This document shows positions 26,224-33,842 of a DNA stretch of 64,000 bases, in pieces. Made by a program: the position numbers and the translations under genes. This DNA is from Nocardioides daedukensis (GTDB taxonomy: Bacteria; Actinomycetota; Actinomycetes; Propionibacteriales; Nocardioidaceae). The notes beneath the pieces are model-generated. The model was not told the DNA's origin. It worked only from the letters and a program-made list of their open reading frames with translations, and ran no database searches. Position 1 is the first letter of the stretch; every line of letters starts with the position of its first letter. Location: positions 3,745,835-3,809,834 of the forward strand of contig NZ_JACCAA010000001.1 of assembly GCF_013408415.1 (NCBI RefSeq), written 5' to 3'.

Positions 26224-26964
26224 CTGAAAGCCGACCCGACCGCCCAACGCAAGCTGCTTGACCTGGCCGAGGTGGACTCCCGCATCGCGCAGGGACGCCA
26301 CCAGTTGCGCGCCCTGCCCCAGATCGGCGAGATCGCCGCGCTCGAGTCGAGCCGTCGGGATCTCGACAACAGGGCCCGTGACGCGAAGATCCGCGTCGAC
26401 GACCTGGCCAAGGAGCAGAAGCGCGCCGAACGCGACGTCGAGCAGGTCAAGACGCGTCGCGAGCGGGACCGGGGCCGGATGGAGCAGGGGCTGATCACCA
26501 ACCCCAAGGATCTCCAGAACATGTCCCACGAGCTGGAGTCGCTCGAGCGCCGGATCACCTCGCTCGAGGACACCGAGCTGGAGATCATGGAGCGCCTCGA
26601 GGAGGCACAGGCCGAACTCACCCGTGCTCAGGACGAGCAGCAGCACATCGAGAGCCGTTTGGGCGAGCTCGCCGCAGCGCGCGACGAGGCCGCCGCTGCG
26701 ATCAGCAAGGACCTCGAGGCGGCGACGTCCGAACGGGTCACTGCGCTCGAGGGGATCCCCGAAAACCTGCTCGCACTCTATGAGCGGATCCGGGAGAAGC
26801 AGAGCGTCGGCGCGGCCGAGCTGCGTGCCCGCCAGTGCGGCGGCTGCCAGCTGCGCCTCAACCCGGCCGACCTGGCCGTGATCGCCAAGGCGCCGATCGA
26901 CGAGGTCGTGCGCTGCGAGGAGTGCTCGCGGATCCTGGTCCGGACCGCGGAGTCCGGCCTGTGA
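26224..26964 (+). CDS. C4 zinc-ribbon coiled-coil protein, probable CTG start
   Basis: This 246-residue protein is a long coiled coil (about residues 25-180) followed by a C4 zinc ribbon with CGGCQ and CEECS pairs near residues 205-240. The family (Rv2229c type) begins with K-A-D-P...RLLDLAEVD. Here that sequence starts at CTG 26224, preceded by AGGAG at 26213-26217 with 6-nt spacing. The only standard start further in is GTG 26272, which lacks a Shine-Dalgarno sequence and would delete the conserved N-terminus. No ATG or GTG is available upstream in frame. Function unknown. Confidence 0.85.
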   Translation: MKADPTAQRKLLDLAEVDSRIAQGRHQLRALPQIGEIAALESSRRDLDNRARDAKIRVDDLAKEQKRAERDVEQVKTRRERDRGRMEQGLITNPKDLQNMSHELESLERRITSLEDTELEIMERLEEAQAELTRAQDEQQHIESRLGELAAARDEAAAAISKDLEAATSERVTALEGIPENLLALYERIREKQSVGAAELRARQCGGCQLRLNPADLAVIAKAPIDEVVRCEECSRILVRTAESGL

Positions 26965-27782
26965 GCTCGGGTCCTTCCGGGACGGGTGCTGGGGGCCAAC
27001 CTCTGGAGGACCCGCGTCCCGATTCGCTGATCGAGGCGATCGAGGACCCGACCGAGGCGCCGCTCGCCGACGAGTCAGTCGCGCAGCCGGCTCCGGCCCG
27101 CGGCTGGTCCCCGGCCGGCCCGCCCCCGACCACCCTGGTCCTGATCCGCCACGGGGTCACCCCGCACACCGTGGACAAGCGGTTCTCCGGCGGCCTGGCC
27201 AGCGCGAACCCCGGCCTCTCCGACCTCGGCCGCGAGCAGGTGCGTGCCACTGCGGAGTGGTTGCAGAACATGCACCTCGACGCCGTGATCGCCTCGCCGG
27301 TACGTCGTACCCTCGAGTCCGCCGAGATCATCGCCGAGGTGCTCGGTCACGACCTCGAGACCGAGGCCGGCTTCGCCGAGATGGAGTTCGGCGACTGGGA
27401 CGGAATGACCTTCGGTGAGGTGGCCGAGAAGCACCAGGCCGACCTTGACGCATGGCTCGGTTCGGTCGACGTCGCACCGCCCGGTGGCGAGTCGATGCGC
27501 GCCGTGCAGGCTCGCGTCCTGGCGGGGCTCGACCGGACCCTGGCCGCACACACCGGCCGGACCATCGCGGTGGTCAGCCACGTCACCCCGATCAAGACCC
27601 TGGTCTCGCACGCGGTCCAGGCTCCGTTGGACTCGCTGTTCCGGATGGAGCTCACCCCGGCCTCGGTCAGCGTGGTGTCGTTCCACGAGAACAGCGGACG
27701 CAACGGCGACGAGCGGGTCGGCTCGCTGCGGCTCTTCAACGCCCGTCCCGGCGACGAGATCCTGCCGCCGGCACGCTTCTGA
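26961..27782 (+). CDS. Histidine phosphatase family protein (lacking the usual RNase H domain)
   Basis: This 273-residue protein has the phosphoglycerate-mutase fold. The catalytic histidine lies in VLIRHGVTPHTVDKRFSGG, with PVRRTLESAEI, the Glu region FAEMEFGDWDGMTF, and a second His in AVVSHVTPIKTL. The first 60 residues are Pro/Ala-rich. In the syntenic Rv2228c an N-terminal RNase HI domain precedes this phosphatase through a similar linker; here only the linker remains. GTG 26961 overlaps the preceding stop in GTGA. Substrate unknown; CobC-like activity is possible. Confidence 0.88.
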   Translation: MSSGPSGTGAGGQPLEDPRPDSLIEAIEDPTEAPLADESVAQPAPARGWSPAGPPPTTLVLIRHGVTPHTVDKRFSGGLASANPGLSDLGREQVRATAEWLQNMHLDAVIASPVRRTLESAEIIAEVLGHDLETEAGFAEMEFGDWDGMTFGEVAEKHQADLDAWLGSVDVAPPGGESMRAVQARVLAGLDRTLAAHTGRTIAVVSHVTPIKTLVSHAVQAPLDSLFRMELTPASVSVVSFHENSGRNGDERVGSLRLFNARPGDEILPPARF

Positions 27783-27798
27783 GGGTGTCGCCGGTCGT

Positions 27799-28614
27799 TC
27801 AGACCTCGTCGACGATGACGTCGAGCTGGGTGCCCTTCTTGGTGGCCTCGCCCTGCTCGACCTTCCAGCCGAGGTCGCGCAGCTGGTCGGCAAAACGCGC
27901 CGGCGTCCGCGGCTTCCCGCCGTCCTCCAGCAGCTGACGCACGATGCGGCCCTTGGTGGCCTTGTTGAAGTGGCTGACCACCTTGCGGGTGCCGTTGTGC
28001 TCGTGCAGGACGCGGACCGTGGCCACCCGGGGCGCGAGCTCGGGCTCGGGGCGCCAGAACGCGGCGTACATCCCGGACCTGAGGTCGACCAGCAGACCGT
28101 CGCCGACCATCTCGTGGGCAGCGGCGGGCAGGTGCTCGCGCCAGAACCCGGCCACCGAGCCGAGGCCGGGCAGGGTGGCGTCCCCGGAGAGCCGGTAGGA
28201 CGGGATGTGGTCGCTCGGGCGGACGAAGCCGAACAGCGACGAGGTGATCGCGACGCGGGCGGTGGCCCGGCGCTTGGCCGCGGTGGAGAGGGTGGCGAAG
28301 CCGAGCGCGTCGAAGAGTACGCCGGTGTAGACGTGGTCGGCGCGCGCCGTCGGGGCAGTCTCGAGGCGAGCGTTCAACGCGACCAGGTCCAGCTGGGTGG
28401 CGCCGAGGCCGAGCACCTGGACGGCCTGTTCGACCCGGTCCTCGTCGGTGGCCGGGGTCCCCGGCTCGCCTCCGTTGCTGCACAGCTCGACCAGCGAGCC
28501 GATCACGGTGGCGCGGGCGTCGGTGAGGCCGGGAGCGCCCAGGCTGGAGAGGTCCAAGGACTTGCCGCGCGTGGGCGCGGCCTTGCCCTCGCTGGGCGGA
28601 AGGAGGATCAGCAC
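27799..28614 (-). CDS. yaaA: YaaA family peroxide-stress protein
   Basis: This 271-residue protein matches YaaA (DUF328). Signatures are the N-terminal LILLPPSEGK, the TGVLFDALGF block, FGFVRPSDHIPSYRL, VVDLRSGMY-like DLRSGMYAAFW and HFNKATKGRIVRQL. The E. coli protein limits iron-dependent DNA damage under peroxide stress; that role is inferred here. GTG 28614 has TACCCT (28626-28621) 6 nt upstream and no Shine-Dalgarno sequence. It is convergent with the phosphatase gene (16-bp gap) and divergent from the RNB gene. Confidence 0.9.
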   Translation of the reverse strand: MLILLPPSEGKAAPTRGKSLDLSSLGAPGLTDARATVIGSLVELCSNGGEPGTPATDEDRVEQAVQVLGLGATQLDLVALNARLETAPTARADHVYTGVLFDALGFATLSTAAKRRATARVAITSSLFGFVRPSDHIPSYRLSGDATLPGLGSVAGFWREHLPAAAHEMVGDGLLVDLRSGMYAAFWRPEPELAPRVATVRVLHEHNGTRKVVSHFNKATKGRIVRQLLEDGGKPRTPARFADQLRDLGWKVEQGEATKKGTQLDVIVDEV

Positions 28615-28620
28615 CGGGTC

Positions 28621-28686
28621 AGGGTAGGGGAGATCTGCGGCGCGCGCCGTGGCCCCGGTCACCGCTGGGCCCGACATGGATAGTGT
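28621..28686. promoter_or_regulatory. Divergent leaderless promoter region yaaA / RNB nuclease
   Basis: Minus: TACCCT (28626-28621), 6 nt, GTG 28614. Plus: TAGTGT (28681-28686), 7 nt, ATG 28694. Neither start has a Shine-Dalgarno sequence. The plus-strand hexamer argues against the upstream in-frame start codons at 28649 and 28676. Confidence 0.5.
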
Positions 28687-28693
28687 GATGGGC

Positions 28694-30136
28694 ATGGCCA
28701 GCAGAGTGATCAGAGTCAGGTCCGTTGCCGACGGTGTCGCCGCCGAGAGCCTGCGCGCGGGCATTGTCGCGATCTGGGAGGAGCTCGGCGTGACGCCGGA
28801 GTTCCCCAAGGACGTCGAGGAGGCTGCCGCAAAGGCAGCCGGGTCTCCTAGGTTGCCGGAGCTCGACCGCACCGACATTCCGTTCGTCACCATCGATCCC
28901 GAGGGTGCGATGGACCTCGACCAGGCGATGCACATCGAGCGCAACGGTGACGGCTACCGGGTCCTCTATGCGATCGCCGACCTGGCCGCCTTCATCACCC
29001 CCGGCGACCCGGTCGACCTTGAGGCGAACCGCCGCGGCGAGACGCTCTACGGCGCCGACTCGAAGATCCCGCTGCACCCGAAGGTGATCTCGGAGGACGC
29101 GGGATCGCTCCTGCCCGACCAGGTCCGACCTGCGCTGCTGTGGACCATCGAGGTGGACGCCGAGGGCGAGGGCACCGAAGTCACCGTCGAACGGGCGCTG
29201 GTCAAGTCCCGCGCCAAGCTGACCTATGTCGACGTACAGGCGCAGCTCGACGACGGCTCGGCCGACGAGGTCTTCGGTCTGCTCAAGGAGGTCGGCGAGC
29301 TCCGGCTCGCCCGCGAGGCCGCCCGCGGCGGCATCTCGCTGCCGTTGCCGGAGCAGGAGATCGTGATCGAGGAGGACACCTGGCGCCTCGAGTTCCGCCA
29401 GCAGCTGCCCGTCGAGCAGTGGAACGCGCAGATCTCGCTGCTCACCGGGATGGCCGCCGCCTCGCTGATGGTGCACGCCCGGGTGGGACTGCTCCGCACC
29501 CTCCCGCCGGCCGACCCCCGCGACGTACGCCGCCTGCACCGTGAGGCGAAGGCCCTGGGCATCGACTGGCCGGCCGAGCTGGAATACCCCGACTTCATCC
29601 GCTCGCTCGACCCGGCGCTGCCCACCCACGCAGCGATGGTGGTCGCCTGCACCCGGCTCCTGCGCGGAAGTGGCTACGTCGGCTTCAACGACGAGCTTCC
29701 CGCGCAGCCCAACCACTCCGCGATCGCGTCCGAATATGCCCACGTCACCGCGCCCCTGCGGCGGCTGGTCGACCGCTATGCCGGCGAGGTCTGCGTGGCG
29801 CTGTGCGCCGATGAGGACGTGCCCGGTTGGGTGCTCGAGAAGCTCGAGGTCGTCCCGGAGACGATGAGCGAGACCTCGCGCAAGGCGAACGCCTACGAGA
29901 ACGCGGTGGTCAACCTGCTCGAGGCCGCCGTCCTGGCGCCGCGGGTGGGGGAGAAGTTCGAGGCCGTGGTGATCGAGGTCGACGAGAAGGACGAGCGCCG
30001 CGGTGACATCACCATCGCCGAGCCGGCCATCGAGGCCCGCGTGACGTCGGAGCGTCCACTGCCGCTGGGTGAGAAGGTCCGGGTCACGCTCGCGGAGGCG
30101 GATGTCGCGACCCGGAAGATCGCCTTCACCCTCTGA
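28694..30136 (+). CDS. RNB domain-containing ribonuclease
   Basis: This 480-residue protein has the RNase II/R catalytic core. FVTIDPEGAMDLDQAMHIER and VLYAIADLAAFI hold the clustered aspartates for metal binding, and the later blocks SLLTGMAAASLMV and YAHVTAPLRRLVDRYAGEV are characteristic. It lacks the cold-shock and S1 domains in clear form, so it is a short RNB protein as is common in actinobacteria. It would degrade RNA 3' to 5'. ATG 28694 is chosen from the TAGTGT spacing. A repeat array follows its stop. Confidence 0.9.
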   Translation: MASRVIRVRSVADGVAAESLRAGIVAIWEELGVTPEFPKDVEEAAAKAAGSPRLPELDRTDIPFVTIDPEGAMDLDQAMHIERNGDGYRVLYAIADLAAFITPGDPVDLEANRRGETLYGADSKIPLHPKVISEDAGSLLPDQVRPALLWTIEVDAEGEGTEVTVERALVKSRAKLTYVDVQAQLDDGSADEVFGLLKEVGELRLAREAARGGISLPLPEQEIVIEEDTWRLEFRQQLPVEQWNAQISLLTGMAAASLMVHARVGLLRTLPPADPRDVRRLHREAKALGIDWPAELEYPDFIRSLDPALPTHAAMVVACTRLLRGSGYVGFNDELPAQPNHSAIASEYAHVTAPLRRLVDRYAGEVCVALCADEDVPGWVLEKLEVVPETMSETSRKANAYENAVVNLLEAAVLAPRVGEKFEAVVIEVDEKDERRGDITIAEPAIEARVTSERPLPLGEKVRVTLAEADVATRKIAFTL

Positions 30137-30142
30137 CCCCGC

Positions 30143-30380
30143 CGACCCGGCAGTTGTTGACGCCCCGGTGCGCCGAGCCGGCACTTGTTGACGCCTCAGC
30201 ACGTCGAGTCGGCAGTTGTTGACGCCTCAATGCCCCGAGTCGGCAGTTGTTGACACTTGCCTGCGGTCAACAACTGCCGACTCGACGTCGATTGGGGTCG
30301 TCCCCCGCGGTCAACAACTGCCGACTCGGCGAGTGTTGACGTCGTCGTACGGCATCACACCGTCAACAACTGACGGGTCG
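30143..30380. repeat. Convergent-intergenic repeat array, locus 2 (four direct, three inverted copies)
   Basis: Direct copies of CGANYCGGCAGTTGTTGAC start at 30143, 30174, 30205 and 30236 with an exact 31-bp period; the second has GCACTTGTTGAC. Inverted copies (GTCAACAACTGCCGACTCG) start at 30266, 30310 and 30362, and a half copy ends at 30340. Copies 30236-30254 and 30266-30284 are perfect 19-bp inverted repeats around 11 nt and could form a strong bidirectional hairpin. The array lies between the convergent RNB and TPR genes. Confidence 0.9.
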
Positions 30381-30392
30381 GCGAGGGGTGGA

Positions 30393-30833
30393 TCAGGTGA
30401 GGTCGTCGTACGACGTCGCGCCGGTCTCGGCCAGACGTCGCTCGACCCGCAGCACGGCAGTCTCGTGCTCGGGGTCACCGGACATCGCCGAGGCCAACCG
30501 CAGGTGCGGGAGGGCGTCGGCGAGGCGGGACTGGCGCTCCAGGGCGCGGCCCAGGGTGTGCCGGGCCCACACGTCGGAGGGGTCCTCCTCGACGATCACG
30601 CGCAGGTCCTCCTCGGCCTTGGCGAGCTGAACCCGCAGGAAGTAGGCCCAGGCCCGCAGCGAGAGCAGTGAGATGGCGCGCGGCTCGGCCTCGAGCGCGG
30701 GGTCGAGCACCTCCAGTGCCTGCACCGGGGCGCGCTTCTCGAGCAGCTCGTAGGCGATCCGGTAGGCGTCGGACGGGTGATCCTTCTGGCCGGGAAACAC
30801 GATCGGCGACATCACGAAGTCGTCGTTGGTCAT
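30393..30833 (-). CDS. Tetratricopeptide-repeat protein
   Basis: This 146-residue protein contains about three TPR-like helical pairs: AYRIAYELLEKRAPVQALEV, then SLRAWAYFLRVQLAKAEEDL and ARHTLGRALERQSRLADALP. TPRs mediate protein contacts. No catalytic or membrane segment is present. ATG 30833 follows GAGAGGGG. It converges on the repeat array and diverges from rnpB. The partner protein cannot be guessed. Confidence 0.85.
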   Translation of the reverse strand: MTNDDFVMSPIVFPGQKDHPSDAYRIAYELLEKRAPVQALEVLDPALEAEPRAISLLSLRAWAYFLRVQLAKAEEDLRVIVEEDPSDVWARHTLGRALERQSRLADALPHLRLASAMSGDPEHETAVLRVERRLAETGATSYDDLT

Positions 30834-30908
30834 GGCTGCACCCCTCTCGATGCGTTGGTGGCGAGTTGCCTTGTCTTCACAACATCGCCGTATCCGGCTT
30901 CATTCCAC

Positions 30909-30914
30909 TAGTCT
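30909..30914 (+). promoter_or_regulatory. -10 hexamer of rnpB
   Basis: TAGTCT ends 6 nt before 30921, where the P1 helix of RNase P RNA begins. No convincing -35 is seen. Confidence 0.5.
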
Positions 30915-30919
30915 GTGCG

Positions 30920-31336
30920 GGCGGATGAGCTGGCCGGGCGGCCGCGTCACCTCAATTGAGGTGCCGAGGAAGGTCCGGGCTCCGAAGGGCAGGGTGGTGG
31001 CCAACAGCCACCCGGGGTGACCCGCGGGACAGTGCCACAGAGAACAGACCGCCCCGACCTCTCCGGAGGGCGGGGTAAGGGTGAAACGGTGGTGTAAGAG
31101 ACCACCAGCGTGCCGGGTGACCGGTGCGGCTAGGTAAACCCCACCCGGAGCAAGATCAAGAAGCCGACTCCCTCCGGGGAGACGGTGCGCACGTGCTTGA
31201 GGACGGCCCGTCCGAGCGTGCGGGTAGATCGCTTGAGACTGCTGGCAACAGCAGGTCCAGATGGATGGTCGCCAACCGGCTGGTCGCAAGGCCACCGGCG
31301 AACAGAACCCGGCCTATGAGCCAGCTCATCCGCACC
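30920..31336 (+). ncRNA. rnpB: RNase P RNA (bacterial type A)
   Basis: The catalytic RNA of RNase P, which matures tRNA 5' ends. The ends pair as P1: GCGGATGAGCTGG (30921-30933) with CCAGCTCATCCGC (31321-31333). Conserved cores are present in order: GAGGAAGGTCCGGGCTCC near 30964, CAGAGAACAGACCGCC near 31037, GGTAAGGGTGAAACGGTG near 31075, TAAACCCC near 31134 and GAACAGAACCCGGCCTATGA near 31300. Ends are set by P1 and the upstream -10, so they may be off by a few bases. ORFs across it are spurious. Confidence 0.96.
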
Positions 31337-31374
31337 CCACCAGCCCCGAACCTCAGACCCCGTGCGGGGAGAAC

Positions 31375-32223
31375 TCAGGGGTTGGTCAGCACCTCAGCAC
31401 CATCGTTGGTCACCAGCAGCGTGTGCTCGAACTGCGCGCTGCGCCGACGGTCCTTGGTGACCACGGTCCAGTTGTCCTCCCACATGTCCCACTCGTGCGT
31501 GCCCAGGTTGAGCATCGGCTCGATGGTGAAGGTCATCCCCGGACGGATCTCGTCGTCATAGTTCGGGTCGTCGTAGTGCGGCACCACCAGACCGGAGTGG
31601 AAGTGCGTGCCGATGCCGTGTCCGGTGAACTCGCGCACGACGCCGTAGCCGAAGCGGGCGGCGTACGCCTCGATCACCCGACCGATGATGTTGATCCGCC
31701 GGCCCGGCTTGACCGCCTTGATGCCGCGCTCGAGCGCCGTCCGGGTGCGCTCGACGAGCAGGCGGGTCTCCTCGTCGGGCTCGCCGGCGAAGAAGGTGGC
31801 GTTGGTGTCGCCGTGCACGCCGTTGATGTACGCCGTGATGTCGATGTTCACGATGTCGCCGTCCTGCACCACCGTGCTGTCCGGGATCCCGTGGCAGACG
31901 ACCTCGTTGATGCTCGAGCACAGTGACTTGGGGAACCCGCGATAGCCCAGGGTGGACGGATAGGCGCCGTGGTCGCAGAGGAACTCGTGCCCGATCCGGT
32001 CGAGCTCGTCGGTGGTGACGCCGGGTACGACGTGGCGGCCGACCTCCTCACGCGCCTGGGCCCCGAGCCGGCACGCGATCCGCATCTTCTCGATCGTCTC
32101 GGCGTCCTTGACCTCGTTGCCGGTGAACGGCGACGGCGCGGTCTTGTCGACGTACTCCGGGCGGACGATCGACGCGGGGACGGGGCGGCGCGGAGAAATC
32201 ACTCCGGGGACTACTGCGGACAT
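31375..32223 (-). CDS. map: Methionine aminopeptidase type I
   Basis: This 282-residue enzyme removes N-terminal methionine. The five metal ligands are visible: two Asp in [20 protein letters not shown], His in [10 protein letters not shown], Glu in FTIEPML and Glu in [28 protein letters not shown] is the substrate-pocket region. An N-terminal extension of about 40 residues resembles mycobacterial MapB. ATG 32223 is preceded by TACACT (32236-32231) at 7 nt, so it is leaderless. The longer frame to 32283 is not supported. Confidence 0.95.
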   Translation of the reverse strand: MSAVVPGVISPRRPVPASIVRPEYVDKTAPSPFTGNEVKDAETIEKMRIACRLGAQAREEVGRHVVPGVTTDELDRIGHEFLCDHGAYPSTLGYRGFPKSLCSSINEVVCHGIPDSTVVQDGDIVNIDITAYINGVHGDTNATFFAGEPDEETRLLVERTRTALERGIKAVKPGRRINIIGRVIEAYAARFGYGVVREFTGHGIGTHFHSGLVVPHYDDPNYDDEIRPGMTFTIEPMLNLGTHEWDMWEDNWTVVTKDRRRSAQFEHTLLVTNDGAEVLTNP

Positions 32224-32230
32224 GCCGGCG

Positions 32231-32240
32231 AGTGTAGTTT
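32231..32240. promoter_or_regulatory. Overlapping divergent -10 hexamers (map / small ORF)
   Basis: Minus TACACT (32236-32231) is 7 nt before ATG 32223. Plus TAGTTT (32235-32240) is 7 nt before ATG 32248. The hexamers share 2 bp and the start codons are 24 bp apart, so RNA polymerase cannot open both at once. Confidence 0.55.
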
Positions 32241-32247
32241 CGAGGAC

Positions 32248-32436
32248 ATGAGCGACGAATACTGGTTCTGCCTCAAGCACCACACCGTCGAGGGAGAGGA
32301 AGGCTGCCGCAACGCGGACCGGCTCGGCCCCTATGCCTCACAGGCCGAGGCCTCGCGCGCGTTGGAGAAGGTCGAGGAGAACAACGAGGCCTGGGACAAC
32401 GACCCGAAGTGGAACGACGACGCACTGGAGGACTGA
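32248..32436 (+). CDS. Small conserved hypothetical protein (62 aa)
   Basis: This 62-residue acidic protein contains [17 protein letters not shown], a compact Cys/His group (FCLKHH...GC), followed by [21 protein letters not shown] recall similar short proteins across actinobacteria without a known function. The Cys and His residues could bind a metal. It is predicted leaderless from TAGTTT 7 nt upstream. It is divergent from map and followed by a small membrane protein. Confidence 0.8.
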   Translation: MSDEYWFCLKHHTVEGEEGCRNADRLGPYASQAEASRALEKVEENNEAWDNDPKWNDDALED

Positions 32437-32452
32437 GGTTGCGGTGAGCCGA

Positions 32453-32458
32453 TAGGTT
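32453..32458 (+). promoter_or_regulatory. -10 hexamer TAGGTT before the small membrane protein
   Basis: TAGGTT, 7 nt, GTG 32466, no Shine-Dalgarno sequence. It lies in the 29-bp gap after the preceding stop. Confidence 0.5.
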
Positions 32459-32465
32459 CACCCCC

Positions 32466-32723
32466 GTGAGAGTCCGCGAGAAGGTTTCCCCGTGGCCGTT
32501 CGTCGGCATGGGCGCGTTGGCATGTGCGTTCTTCCTGTACGCCGCCGCGTGGACGTTCGCGCCGTGGTGGGTGGTCGTCCTCAACCTCGTCGTCTGGCTG
32601 GTGGCGTTCGTCGTCGCCACTCGCTGGTGGACGCCTCGACCCATGGCCGTCGCTGTGCTGGGCGGCGGGGTGATCGCATGGTGGTTCGTGGTCTATCTCG
32701 GCGGTGGGCTTTACCTCTGGTGA
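32466..32723 (+). CDS. Small integral membrane protein (85 aa)
   Basis: This 85-residue Trp-rich protein has three predicted membrane helices: WPFVGMGALACAFFLYAAAW, WWVVVLNLVVWLVAFVVATRW, and VAVLGGGVIAWWFVVYLGGG at the C-terminus. There are no functional motifs. GTG 32466 is supported by the leaderless -10 spacing. It ends next to repeat locus 3 and converges on panB. Confidence 0.75.
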   Translation: MRVREKVSPWPFVGMGALACAFFLYAAAWTFAPWWVVVLNLVVWLVAFVVATRWWTPRPMAVAVLGGGVIAWWFVVYLGGGLYLW

Positions 32724-32726
32724 CCA

Positions 32727-32830
32727 CGAACCGGCAGTTCTGGGCGACCACAACTGCCGGTTCGCGCATCCACAACTGCAGGTTCGCGGCACCAGAACTG
32801 CAGGTTCGCGGCACCACAACTGCAGGTTCG
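32727..32830. repeat. Convergent-intergenic repeat array, locus 3 (variant family)
   Basis: Four copies of CCACAACTGC(C/A)GGTTCG start at 32748, 32770, 32792 and 32814 with an exact 22-bp period. One inverted partner lies at 32727-32743 (CGAACCGGCAGTTCTGG). The core CAACTGCCGGTTCG differs by one base from CAACTGCCGGGTCG of the other loci. The array fills the gap between the convergent membrane-protein and panB genes, ending 5 bp before the panB stop. Confidence 0.85.
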
Positions 32831-32834
32831 TGGG

Positions 32835-33719
32835 TCAGAAGGTGTGCTCGGGGCCCGGGAACGTGCTGCCCTGCACGTCGGCCACATAGTCCTTGGCAGC
32901 CGAGAGCAGTACGCCGTGCACGTCGGCGTACTGCTTGACGAACTTGGCCATCCGACCCGTGCGCAGGCCGAAGGCGTCCTGCCAGACCAGCACCTGACCG
33001 TCGGTCTGGTTGCCGGCGCCGATGCCGATCGTGACGATGTCGAGCTCGCGGGAGATCTCACCGGCGACGTCACCGGGGACCATCTCCATGACCACGGCGA
33101 AGGCACCCGCCTCCTGGACCGCGCGCGCGTCTGCCTTGACCCGATCGGCGGCCTCGCCACGACCCTGGACGCGATAGCCACCCAGGGTGTGCTCGCTCTG
33201 CGGGGTGAAGCCGATGTGTGCCACCACGGGGATGCCGCCCTGGACGAGCTTGGTGATCACCGGCGCCATCTCGGCGCCGCCCTCGAGCTTGACGCAGTGC
33301 GCGCCGGCCTCCTTCATGAACCGGACCGCGGTCAGATAGCCCTGCTCGGGAGAGGCCTGGTAGGAGCCGAACGGCAGGTCCGCCACCACCATCGCGCGCC
33401 TGGCGGAATTGGCCACGGCGCGGGTCAGCGGGATGAGCTCGTCGACCGTGATCGGGAGCGAGGTCTCGTTGCCGAGCACGTTGTTCGAGGCGCTGTCACC
33501 GACCAGGAGCATGTCCACGCCGGCCTCGTCGAAGGTCTGCGCGGTGTACATGTCGTAGGCGGTCAGCATGGTTACTTTCTCGCCACGCTGCTTCATCTCG
33601 CGCAGGTGGTGGGTGCGGACCCGCTTGACCGGTGCGGGGCTGGCCTGGCCGCCTGCCGCGCTCGAGTCCTTCGCGCCACCGCCGTACGGCGCGGCAACTT
33701 CTGCGTTCTTCTCGCTCAT
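32835..33719 (-). CDS. panB: Ketopantoate hydroxymethyltransferase
   Basis: This 294-residue enzyme makes ketopantoate from ketoisovalerate and methylene-tetrahydrofolate in pantothenate synthesis. Metal and active-site regions are visible: VTMLTAYDMYTAQ, LLVGDSASNNVLG, DLPFGSYQ, HCVKLEGG and HIGFTPQSEHTLGGYRVQGR. The family length is about 265; the extra 25-30 residues are a low-complexity Ala/Gly/Ser N-terminus. ATG 33719 follows GAGGGAG. No other pantothenate gene is in the window. Confidence 0.95.
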   Translation of the reverse strand: MSEKNAEVAAPYGGGAKDSSAAGGQASPAPVKRVRTHHLREMKQRGEKVTMLTAYDMYTAQTFDEAGVDMLLVGDSASNNVLGNETSLPITVDELIPLTRAVANSARRAMVVADLPFGSYQASPEQGYLTAVRFMKEAGAHCVKLEGGAEMAPVITKLVQGGIPVVAHIGFTPQSEHTLGGYRVQGRGEAADRVKADARAVQEAGAFAVVMEMVPGDVAGEISRELDIVTIGIGAGNQTDGQVLVWQDAFGLRTGRMAKFVKQYADVHGVLLSAAKDYVADVQGSTFPGPEHTF

Positions 33720-33828
33720 GGGTCGAACTCCCTCATCGCTCTCGAGGCTCTTGGCTGAGTCCCCGGACCGGGATCAAGGCTAGTCCCGAAAGCGTGGGTC
33801 GCACTGTGGCTCCGCTCACGTGGGTACC

Positions 33829-33834
33829 TAGACT
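33829..33834 (+). promoter_or_regulatory. -10 hexamer TAGACT deciding the nadE start
   Basis: TAGACT ends 2 nt before ATG 33837 and 8 nt before GTG 33843. RNA starting at normal distance would exclude the ATG, so GTG 33843 is the likely leaderless start. Confidence 0.55.
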
Positions 33835-33842
33835 CCATGACT

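Noticed and set aside
30837..31336. Short ORFs within the rnpB region
   Set aside because: They lie inside a confidently recognised RNase P RNA with paired ends and conserved cores.
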